Positions 57,719 through 64,000 of a stretch of DNA of 64,000 nucleotides are shown here, in pieces. Made by a program: the position numbers and the translations under genes. Positions within the stretch are counted from its first letter, which is position 1; each line of letters starts with the position of its first letter. Under the pieces are notes generated by a model. That model had not been told where the DNA came from. It was given only the letters and a program-made list of their open reading frames with translations, and did not search any database. Origin of the DNA: Allocoprobacillus merdigallinarum (GTDB lineage Bacteria; Bacillota_I; Bacilli_A; Erysipelotrichales; Coprobacillaceae); the NCBI GenBank assembly GCA_019117525.1, contig DWZO01000067.1:1-64000 (forward strand), read 5' to 3'.

Positions 57719-58451
57719 AGAGATTATTGCAGTTATGGAAAAGCATTTTCCTCTTTCTTTACAGGAAGAATGGGATAAATGTGGATTACAGATTGGTCAG
57801 ATTGAAACAGAAGTTTCTAAGATAATGATTGCGTTAAATGCTGATTTACAGACTATTGATGAAGCCATTAGGAATCAATGTCAGATGTTAATTACACATC
57901 ATCCATTTTTATTAGATCCCATTGTGAATATTGATCAGGATGATTTTATGGGCGCATTTATTTTTAAAGCTATTGAACATCATATTGTTGTTTATAGCTC
58001 ACATACGGCTTTAGATAATGTGGCAATGAATGAATGGCTCATGGAAGCATTAGGGGTTCATGATATTGAACGTGGTGAAGATGGAATCACACGTATAGCC
58101 ACTTTGAATCATCCTATGACAATGGATGATTTTCTTGACCATGTACAGACAACTTATCATTTAAAGCATTTTCAATATGCTGGACATGCTGATATGGTTC
58201 GTAAGGTTGCGATATGTGGGGGAAGTGGAGCAGATTTTATGTCACAGTTCTATGGAAAAGCAGATGCCTATTTAACTGGAGATACCAAATATCGTCATGC
58301 GAAAAATGCCGTTGACCATCATATGTTATTGGTTGATATTCATCATCATGCAGAAAACATTATGGTGAGAAAATTAAAAGAATTATTAGAAAAGGAAGTG
58401 AATGTAGAGATAATAGAAGGAAGTTCTCCTGATTATTATCACTACCGATAA
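57708..58451 (+). CDS. Nif3-like dinuclear metal protein (DUF34)
   Basis: 247 residues, ATG 57708 with AAGGTGAG upstream, overlapping trmK by 11 nt. Metal ligands in LITHHPFLLD near 62, YSSHTALDNV near 95 and DIHHHAENI near 217. A toroid-forming family; possibly a GTP cyclohydrolase-like or metal-handling role. Compact (247 aa, no inserted PII-like domain). Confidence 0.93.
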   Translation: MKAKEIIAVMEKHFPLSLQEEWDKCGLQIGQIETEVSKIMIALNADLQTIDEAIRNQCQMLITHHPFLLDPIVNIDQDDFMGAFIFKAIEHHIVVYSSHTALDNVAMNEWLMEALGVHDIERGEDGITRIATLNHPMTMDDFLDHVQTTYHLKHFQYAGHADMVRKVAICGGSGADFMSQFYGKADAYLTGDTKYRHAKNAVDHHMLLVDIHHHAENIMVRKLKELLEKEVNVEIIEGSSPDYYHYR

Positions 58452-58452
58452 T

Positions 58453-58911
58453 ATGATTTTGACAACCATGTGTTATATTCAAAAGGATCATCAGACACTT
58501 ATGCTCCATCGTATAAAAAAAGAAAATGACATCAATGGTGGAAAATGGATTGGTGTTGGTGGTAAATTTGAAGAGGGTGAAAGTGCTGAAGAATGCATGA
58601 GACGAGAAATCTATGAAGAAACAGGTTTAACAGCTTTAAAACTTCAACTTCATGGATTTGTTGTTTTTCCTAAACTTTACCACGGTCAGGATGAAGGGAT
58701 GTTTGTTTATACATGCTGGGATTTTAGTGGTGAAATTCATGAATGTGATGAAGGTATTTTACAATGGATCGACAATGATCAGATTTCATCTTTACCTATG
58801 TGGGAAGGTGATTATCATTTCTTTGAATGGATTCAAGATTCAAAATTTCATAGTGCAAAGATTGTTTATGAAAATGATCAGTTAATAGATTATCAGGAAA
58901 GTTGTTATTAA
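58453..58911 (+). CDS. NUDIX hydrolase (8-oxo-dGTP diphosphatase-like)
   Basis: 152 residues, starting 1 nt after nif3 without a clear ribosome site, so coupled translation is likely. Nudix box: GGKFEEGESAEECMRREIYE, followed by ETGL (G-x5-E-x7-REUXEE). It resembles MutT/YtkD-type enzymes that hydrolyse 8-oxo-dGTP, but other nucleotide substrates are possible. Confidence 0.9.
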   Translation: MILTTMCYIQKDHQTLMLHRIKKENDINGGKWIGVGGKFEEGESAEECMRREIYEETGLTALKLQLHGFVVFPKLYHGQDEGMFVYTCWDFSGEIHECDEGILQWIDNDQISSLPMWEGDYHFFEWIQDSKFHSAKIVYENDQLIDYQESCY

Positions 58912-58920
58912 GGTTTAAAA

Positions 58921-59472
58921 ATGAAGAAAATTGTAATTGGATTGATTGCTGCTTTCTTTTTTATAGGTATTTATTTTTATGTAACTGGTCAAAGAGCATC
59001 AGTACTGGAAAAGGAACTTGCAACAGATATTTTTCATGAAATTCCACAAAAGCCCTTAGAAGATATTCTTCATCAGGATATGACGCAAGAGTCAGTTGAT
59101 GAAGTTTGGCTACGCATATCTGAACTTTGTGATTATGGTTATGATTTGGATCAGTTAAATGAATATCAAAGGAATTTTTGGCTGGTGTTTCATTTTCTTG
59201 GAGAAACAGGGAGTGGTGGTATTGAACAATTTTTTTATAATGGTTATGAATTTGTTGAATCTACACTTCATACTTTACAAACTTTAAAGTTGAATGATAG
59301 TTATCAATACTTAAAGAATGCCCATGAGATTGTAGAAATGTATAGTGATCCAAAAATGTCTGAGCAGTTAAATAAAATAGATGAGTACTACTACAATGAT
59401 GTAGAAGAAGAATGTTATCATTTTCTTATTCAATATCTTCAAGAATATAAAGATGAATTTATAGAAAAATGA
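58921..59472 (+). CDS. DUF4375-like membrane-anchored protein
   Basis: 183 residues, ATG 9 nt after the NUDIX gene. One N-terminal membrane segment (about 4-21) and then a helical domain. LNEYQRNFWLVFHFLGETG, then GGIEQFFYNGYEFVE near 101 resembles the DUF4375/DMP19 signature (G-G-F-x-Q-F-N/Y-N). The domain would lie outside the cytoplasm, which is unusual for this group. Function unknown. A terminator follows. Confidence 0.6.
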   Translation: MKKIVIGLIAAFFFIGIYFYVTGQRASVLEKELATDIFHEIPQKPLEDILHQDMTQESVDEVWLRISELCDYGYDLDQLNEYQRNFWLVFHFLGETGSGGIEQFFYNGYEFVESTLHTLQTLKLNDSYQYLKNAHEIVEMYSDPKMSEQLNKIDEYYYNDVEEECYHFLIQYLQEYKDEFIEK

Positions 59473-59498
59473 ATTGATGAAATAACAATTTGAATTTT

Positions 59499-59520
59499 AA
59501 CACTCTTAGGAGTGTTTTTC
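59499..59520 (+). terminator. Terminator after the DUF4375-like gene
   Basis: AACACTC (59499-59505), loop TTAG, GAGTGTT (59510-59516), then TTTC. End of the glyS-dnaG-rpoD-trmK-nif3-nudix cluster. Confidence 0.85.
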
Positions 59521-59586
59521 TTTATAGTGTCGTTTGTCTTGAGTGTGGTCAAGGTTTCATCTATAATATTTATGGAGGTATGGAAT

Positions 59587-60144
59587 ATGAAAGATTTATA
59601 TTTAATGAGGCATGGTGAAACATTATTTAATCAAAGAAGAAAGATACAGGGATGGTGTGATTCTCCATTAACTGAAAAAGGAATAGAACAAGCTCAAAAA
59701 GCAGGAGAATTATTAAAAGATATTCATTTTGATCATTGTTATAGCTCTACGTCTGAAAGATGTTGTGATACACTTGAACTTGTGACTCATCAACCTTATC
59801 AAAGATTAAAGGGAATTAAAGAAAGATATTTTGGTGTGTTTGAAGGTGAAAGTGAAGATTTAAATCCTCCTGTTGATAAATATGATGATTTCTTTCCTAT
59901 TTATGGGGGAGAAACAAGATTACAGGTTATGGAAAGAATGGTAACAACGCTAAAGGATATTATGGAACAGGATGCATGTCAGACTGTTTTGGCTGTATCA
60001 CATGCTGGAGCTTGTCGTTGTTTTTTATCACATTTAGGGCAACCTGAACAATTATTGAATGGTCAAAAATTAGGGAATTGTAGTATTTTACATTTTCATT
60101 ATGATCAAGGTCAATTTACATTTGTTGAAATGTTGAATATTTAA
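59587..60144 (+). CDS. Histidine phosphatase family protein (phosphoglycerate mutase-like)
   Basis: 185 residues. GGAGG at 59575 sets ATG 59587; the longer frame from 59512 has no ribosome site. LYLMRHGETLFN near 4 (RHG with the phospho-His), SPLTEKGIEQAQ, and SHAGACRCF near 139 (second His). The 'YSSTSERCCDT' stretch is typical. Small members act on sugar phosphates or nucleotides rather than in glycolysis. Flanked by terminators. Confidence 0.9.
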   Translation: MKDLYLMRHGETLFNQRRKIQGWCDSPLTEKGIEQAQKAGELLKDIHFDHCYSSTSERCCDTLELVTHQPYQRLKGIKERYFGVFEGESEDLNPPVDKYDDFFPIYGGETRLQVMERMVTTLKDIMEQDACQTVLAVSHAGACRCFLSHLGQPEQLLNGQKLGNCSILHFHYDQGQFTFVEMLNI

Positions 60145-60152
60145 GAAATGAG

Positions 60153-60175
60153 GCACTCTTAGAAGTGCTTTTTAT
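60153..60175 (+). terminator. Terminator after the histidine phosphatase gene
   Basis: GCACT (60153-60157), 6-nt loop, AGTGC (60164-60168), then TTTTTATT. Confidence 0.75.
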
Positions 60176-60181
60176 TGTGAA

Positions 60182-60451
60182 ATGATTTTTGGTAATGATT
60201 CAAAAGCGATTCTATTATATCAATCATTAAGTATTGATTTTCAAAAAAATATACAGTCTTATTTAGTGGGATTACGCACTTTATCTATTTATGAAAGATG
60301 GATTGAACATCATGAAAAAGAAGCTTTAATGATTGATTAAAAATTAGATACATATCAATCATCTTATCCATATCGTGTTGAAATAGAAATGCAAAAAGAT
60401 CTTATTCAAAACATTAATTCTTTAAGAACCATAGATTTTGTAGATTTATAG
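60182..60451 (+). pseudogene. Broken short reading frame of unknown family
   Basis: From ATG 60182 a frame of 89 codons runs to TAG 60451 but is cut by a single in-frame TAA at 60338. Both parts look protein-like (QSYLVGLRTLSIYERWIEHH; EIEMQKDLIQNINSLRTIDF). No ribosome site precedes the ATG. It may be a relic of a longer gene. This stretch fills most of the space between 60145 and 60512. Confidence 0.5.
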
Positions 60452-60512
60452 TATTGTAAAAATAAAAAACAGGAGTACAATAATTGTTTGTATAGGGAAA
60501 GGGGAGAAAAGG

Positions 60513-61856
60513 ATGGATCAAAGTCGAAAATCTACAGATTTGATTTATGGTAGTATAGCAAAATCTATTTTTTGGTTTTCAATCCCACTTTTGATTGGAA
60601 ATCTATTCCAGCAACTATATAATACTGTAGATGCATATGTCGTAGGGAATTATGTTTCTAAACAGGCATTGGCTGCTGTTGGGGCGTCTTCACCTATCAC
60701 AAATATGCTTATTGGTTTTTTTATGGGATTGGCAACAGGTGCAGGAGTTGTGATTGCTCAATACTACGGAGCCAATGATTCTAAAAGATTAAAACAGGCT
60801 ATTCATAGTTCAGCAGCTTTAACGATTGTTATGGCTATTTTCTTAACGATTGTTGGTGTTTTATTCACTAATCCACTTCTACATATGATAGGTATACCTG
60901 CAGATGTGTTTCCTGAATCATCAACATATTTAACAATTTATTTTGGTGGAATCACTTTTGCATTAATTTATAATATGGGGGCAGGTGTTTTACGTGCTGT
61001 TGGAGATTCAAAAAGGCCACTCTATTTTCTAGTAGCAGCCTGTTTAACAAATATTGTGTTAGATTTATTGTTAGTGAGAGGTTTCCATATGGGTGTGGCA
61101 GGAGCAGCTATTGCGACTGATGTTTCTCAGGCATTAAGTGCTTTACTGGTTTGTATTGTCTTGATGAAAAGTGATGAAGTCTATGCTTTAAAAATAAGAA
61201 AAATTCGTTTTCATCTTCCTATTTTAAAGCGTATTATTATGATTGGATTGCCTACGGCTTTACAACAAAGTATTGTGTCTTTATCTAATGTCGTGGTGCA
61301 ATCTTATGTCAATGTTTTTGGCTCAGATGTTGTGGCAGGTTATTCAGCAACGATTCGTATTGATGGTTTTGTGAATTTGCCTTTACAAAGTTTTAATATG
61401 GCGATTACAACATTTGTTGGACAAAATATTGGAGCTAAGCGATATGATCGTGTCAAACGTGGTTCAAAGATAGCTTTATGGATGACTTTTGCGGTTGTGG
61501 GAGCTATGACTGTCTTTTTATTCTTCTTTGGAAGAGATGTTATTCGTATCTTTAATAGCGATCAGGCAGTAGTAGAAGCAGGATGGAAAATGTTATTTGC
61601 CTTTTTAACATGTTATATGTTATTACCAATTGTGCAGATTTATAATGGTGTTTTAAGAGGAGCTGGAAAATCATCTATCCCAATGTATATTATGGTATTT
61701 AATTTTGTTATTTTAAGACAGATTTATTTAGCTATTGTAACCTCAATGACATCTGATGTTTTCTTTGTTTTCTTTGGCTGGCCAGTGACATGGATCAGTG
61801 CTGCTATTATGTTTATTATTTATTATCATAAAGTGAAATGGCTACCTGATGATTAA
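60513..61856 (+). CDS. MATE family multidrug/metabolite exporter
   Basis: 447 residues, ATG with GGGGAGAAAAGG upstream. Twelve hydrophobic segments in two MatE halves. Typical N-terminal pattern: SIPLLIGNLFQQLYNTVDAY, then GNYVSKQALAAVGASSPI. IGLPTALQQSIVSLSNVVVQ begins the second half. It exports organic cations or other compounds with Na+ or H+. The substrate is unknown. No regulator gene adjoins. Confidence 0.93.
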   Translation: MDQSRKSTDLIYGSIAKSIFWFSIPLLIGNLFQQLYNTVDAYVVGNYVSKQALAAVGASSPITNMLIGFFMGLATGAGVVIAQYYGANDSKRLKQAIHSSAALTIVMAIFLTIVGVLFTNPLLHMIGIPADVFPESSTYLTIYFGGITFALIYNMGAGVLRAVGDSKRPLYFLVAACLTNIVLDLLLVRGFHMGVAGAAIATDVSQALSALLVCIVLMKSDEVYALKIRKIRFHLPILKRIIMIGLPTALQQSIVSLSNVVVQSYVNVFGSDVVAGYSATIRIDGFVNLPLQSFNMAITTFVGQNIGAKRYDRVKRGSKIALWMTFAVVGAMTVFLFFFGRDVIRIFNSDQAVVEAGWKMLFAFLTCYMLLPIVQIYNGVLRGAGKSSIPMYIMVFNFVILRQIYLAIVTSMTSDVFFVFFGWPVTWISAAIMFIIYYHKVKWLPDD

Positions 61857-61882
61857 GTTTTCCTTTCTGGAAAACTTTTTTA
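61855..61882 (+). terminator. Terminator of the MATE gene
   Basis: AAGTTTTCC (61855-61863), 5-nt loop, GGAAAACTT (61869-61877), T run. It overlaps the stop codon. Confidence 0.9.
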
Positions 61883-61910
61883 ATAAAAAAATGCATGAAA
61901 ACATGCATTT
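61883..61910 (-). terminator. Terminator of ispH
   Basis: AAATGCATG (61889-61897), AAAA, CATGCATTT (61902-61910); followed on the minus strand by a T run (A's at 61884-61890). It abuts the ispH stop. Confidence 0.9.
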
Positions 61911-62820
61911 AGTCTAATATTTTTGTTAAGTCTATCGGTTGTTTAAAGAAGGTCTGAGGATCATTTTCATTAAATTGATGTAAGAATTCTATAACTTGAT
62001 TTGTTAAATAGGTTGGTGTAGATGCACCTGAAGAGACTGCAGCTTTCTTTTTCCCTTTTAACCAGTTAATATTTAAATCATCAAGACTCTCAATCATATG
62101 AACTTCTTTCTTTTCACTAGCAATGCTTGCTAGTTTTTGAGTATTGTTAGAATGAGGATCACCCACAATGAAAACAATATCAATATCTTCTTCCATGTTT
62201 TTAATAGCTTCTTGTCTGATTTTCGTTGCTGTACAAGTTTCTTTTTCGATTGTGACATGAGGAAGTATCGTTTTGGCATACTCACATAAATCATAGACAT
62301 CGTATAAAGACATGGTTGTCTGATTCGTCATCACATAATGCTTATTTGGATCCATCATTTGAATATCATTTTTGCTGGTAATCAAATGAACTCGTTTTTC
62401 ATCAATAGAAATAGCACCTTCAGCTTCAGGATGTCCTTTTTTTCCAATATATAAAATGTCATATCTTTCATTCAATTTCTCTTTGATTAAATCATGTGTC
62501 TTAATCACATCTAAACATGAGGCATCAATGACATTGAGGCCTTTATTTTTCGCTTTTTCAAATACCTGCTCACTAGCACCATGAGCAGTGACAATGACAG
62601 TTCCATGTTGAATCTGATCTAATAATTCTAGACGTGTTTGACCAGGAATATCAATTGTCTGAATACCTCTTTCTTTTAATGCATCAACAATATATTGATT
62701 ATGAACAATCATTCCTAAGATATAAATAGGTTGTTGTTCATTTTGTGCGTTTTTAGCTATTTCAATAGCACGGACGACACCTTTACAGTATCCTCTTGGG
62801 GTAATAGCTTTCACTTGCAT
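61909..62820 (-). CDS. ispH: 4-hydroxy-3-methylbut-2-enyl diphosphate reductase
   Basis: 303 residues, minus strand, with GGAGGTGAAAAGGT upstream. Last step of the MEP isoprenoid pathway, giving IPP and DMAPP. Fe-S ligand Cys at PRGYCKGVVRAI (12), DASCLDV (near 96) and KETCTATKIRQE (near 194). VIVTAHGAS and TNQTTMS are also diagnostic. It faces the MATE gene across two back-to-back terminators. Confidence 0.96.
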   Translation of the reverse strand: MQVKAITPRGYCKGVVRAIEIAKNAQNEQQPIYILGMIVHNQYIVDALKERGIQTIDIPGQTRLELLDQIQHGTVIVTAHGASEQVFEKAKNKGLNVIDASCLDVIKTHDLIKEKLNERYDILYIGKKGHPEAEGAISIDEKRVHLITSKNDIQMMDPNKHYVMTNQTTMSLYDVYDLCEYAKTILPHVTIEKETCTATKIRQEAIKNMEEDIDIVFIVGDPHSNNTQKLASIASEKKEVHMIESLDDLNINWLKGKKKAAVSSGASTPTYLTNQVIEFLHQFNENDPQTFFKQPIDLTKILD

Positions 62821-62899
62821 ACCTTTTCACCTCCACTTCATTGTATCATAATTTCTTGTGATGATGAAGAAATCTTTATATAATGAAAGCAGGTGGTTG

Positions 62900-63475
62900 A
62901 TGATGCATATTCAGGAAGTTTCTCAACAATTAAATTTATCTAAGAAAGCGATTATGATTTATGAACAAAAAGGGCTCATTCATCCTCAAAAAGATGTTCA
63001 TGGTTATCGTGTTTATCAACACAAAGATATTGAAAGATTGATGCAGATTAAATGTTTAAGACAACTTGATTTCTCTATTTCTCAAATTAAAGATATACTG
63101 ATCAATAATCAATATGATATTTTTGATCTGAAAAAAGAAGAATATGAAAAACAGATTTTTGATATTGAAACATCATTACAATATATTGATGATGTGAAAA
63201 AGAGTTTGACGCAAAAACAGACATTAGATAATTTAAGCCATCAGCTAGAACAAACCAAACAATTGAAAAAAATCAATTCTTCTACACAAACCATCCTACC
63301 CTTTGAAAAAATCATAATTTGTTTATCTATTTTTATTTATGCTTTATTTTTATTTGATAATGACTCATTTTTATCTATATTGGCTTCTTTAGCCATGTTA
63401 CTTATTTTAGTGATTCACTTTTCTTCTACATTTAGACTGTTTTTATATGAAATTTATCAAAAAATAAAAAAATAG
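62900..63475 (+). CDS. MerR-type regulator with a C-terminal membrane segment
   Basis: 191 residues. AGGTGG at 62891 supports ATG 62900 or 62903. N-terminal MerR HTH: HIQEVSQQLNLSKKAIMIYE, KGLIHPQKDVHGYRVY, and a coiled dimer helix around 80-125. Unusually, residues about 140-180 (EKIIICLSIFIYALFLF; ASLAMLLILVIHF) form two membrane segments, so it is probably tethered to the membrane. A MerR-like promoter with a 19-bp spacer lies right after it, so the downstream gene is a likely target. Confidence 0.82.
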   Translation: MMHIQEVSQQLNLSKKAIMIYEQKGLIHPQKDVHGYRVYQHKDIERLMQIKCLRQLDFSISQIKDILINNQYDIFDLKKEEYEKQIFDIETSLQYIDDVKKSLTQKQTLDNLSHQLEQTKQLKKINSSTQTILPFEKIIICLSIFIYALFLFDNDSFLSILASLAMLLILVIHFSSTFRLFLYEIYQKIKK

Positions 63476-63506
63476 TTGCTTTACCCCAAGGGTAGTGCTG
63501 TAAAGT
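63476..63506 (+). promoter_or_regulatory. MerR-style promoter with 19-bp spacer and dyad
   Basis: -35 TTGCTT (63476-63481), 19-nt spacer containing TACCC-CAA-GGGTA (63482-63494), -10 TAAAGT (63501-63506). MerR-type activators need an overlong spacer and bind a dyad within it. It starts right after the merR-like stop codon. Confidence 0.65.
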
Positions 63507-63525
63507 CAAGGTGAGGTGAGATACC

Positions 63526-64000
63526 ATGATGATATTTTGGGTAGCTATTTTACTGATATTGATAGTGATTATGGTTTTGAAAGGCTTATGGAATGTTTTT
63601 ATGCATAAACGATTAGTTCAACTGTTTCCATATCAGCTTGAAAAGGATGAAATAGAATGGAATGAGGAATATGCTGAAACTTTAAAAGAAAAAGCAATAT
63701 CTAAACAGGAAATTGATGATTTTCAGTTATTAAAAGTTTTACAGAAATGTGACTTTACTTATACGAATATAGGTAGAGAATATATGTATGGTCGTATGTT
63801 ATCAAAACAATGTGATCATCGTTTGTTAGAAATGATGGTTCAGCGTTATCAGAATCCTCAAATCTTATCTGATACACTTTATCATCTTTATCAGTTAAGT
63901 AAAGAATATGACGCATGTTTAGGCTTGTTTCAGCATTCTCAAGTCTTTTCGTTATGGGAAAGACGACTTATCATGTGCTTAGGTTTTTGTCCGATTGTAT
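63526..64000 (+). CDS. N-terminal part of a MutS-related membrane protein, cut by the window end
   Basis: 158 codons visible, ATG 63526 with AAGGTGAGGTGAG upstream; the frame is open to 64000. One N-terminal membrane segment (about 3-20), then a helical region with DFTYTNIGREYMYGRML and LLEMMVQRYQNP. This resembles the core of MutS-related ATPases that carry membrane helices in Firmicutes (S-x-G-x-E-Y-L-Y pattern). The ATPase domain would lie outside the window. It is probably controlled by the MerR-type promoter upstream. Confidence 0.55.
   Translation, partial: MMIFWVAILLILIVIMVLKGLWNVFMHKRLVQLFPYQLEKDEIEWNEEYAETLKEKAISKQEIDDFQLLKVLQKCDFTYTNIGREYMYGRMLSKQCDHRLLEMMVQRYQNPQILSDTLYHLYQLSKEYDACLGLFQHSQVFSLWERRLIMCLGFCPIV

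Noticed and set aside
1..64000. CRISPR array
   Set aside because: No regularly spaced repeats of 20-40 bp were seen anywhere; the only repeats are the adhesin modules, hairpins and IS ends.

Overview
The window is AT-rich DNA from a low-GC Gram-positive bacterium of the Firmicutes. TGA works as a stop codon in several intact genes, so the code is the standard one. The Shine-Dalgarno sites, the acetylase branch of diaminopimelate synthesis, the dimeric glycyl-tRNA synthetase next to dnaG and rpoD, and the many Coprobacillus-like proteins suggest a gut Erysipelotrichales/Coprobacillaceae organism. That placement is inference; no 16S rRNA gene is present.

Region 1 (1 to about 19.9 kb) is the right part of an integrative conjugative element. 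All its genes read rightward: a surface adhesin (5' end outside the window), a lipoprotein, a PcfB-like accessory protein, the VirD4 coupling ATPase, a small pilin-like protein, a TrbL/VirB6-like channel protein, PrgI, the VirB4 ATPase, an NlpC/P60 wall hydrolase, an ArdC-N-like protein, a Toprim protein, an ArdC-type antirestriction protein, a possible PD-(D/E)XK nuclease, topoisomerase III and a large serine recombinase. The order resembles the Tn1549/CTn4 transfer module. No relaxase is visible, so it is probably left of the window. Hairpins of related sequence follow several stop codons.

Region 2 (19.9 to 20.4 kb) has no gene. It holds an inverted repeat just after the recombinase and two tandem promoter/hairpin units that look like small RNAs. 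The 5' end of the first is perfectly complementary to an internal part of the second.

Region 3 (20.4 to 32 kb) holds a zinc/cadmium-type efflux operon (ArsR/SmtB repressor, HMA protein, P1B ATPase), YitT, an Mrp-type Fe-S carrier, an epimerase, a LytTR regulatory module, a Gfo/Idh/MocA oxidoreductase, luxS, an NrdD-like mini-protein, and a Y-family polymerase with a YolD-like partner.

Region 4 (32 to 40 kb) shows decay. A complete 1.68-kb IS6-like element with an 8-bp target duplication sits between a likely promoter and an endonuclease/phosphatase-family gene. It is followed by a frameshifted membrane protein gene, a PadR/HAAS pair, a decayed tRNA-Gly copy beside intact tRNA-Gly and tRNA-His genes, a VanZ-like gene, and a YdjC/ChbG-type deacetylase gene with a nonsense codon.

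Region 5 (40 to 64 kb) is mostly housekeeping: a lipoprotein; dapF, dapH, a deacetylase and an aminotransferase (lysine/peptidoglycan precursor); a C39-peptidase ABC exporter; ybeY-cdd-era-recO; a YgiQ radical SAM protein; an alpha/beta hydrolase with Asp where the nucleophile Ser is expected; glyS-dnaG-rpoD-trmK-nif3-nudix; a histidine phosphatase; a MATE exporter; ispH; a membrane-anchored MerR-type regulator; and the start of a MutS-related membrane protein behind a MerR-style 19-bp-spacer promoter.
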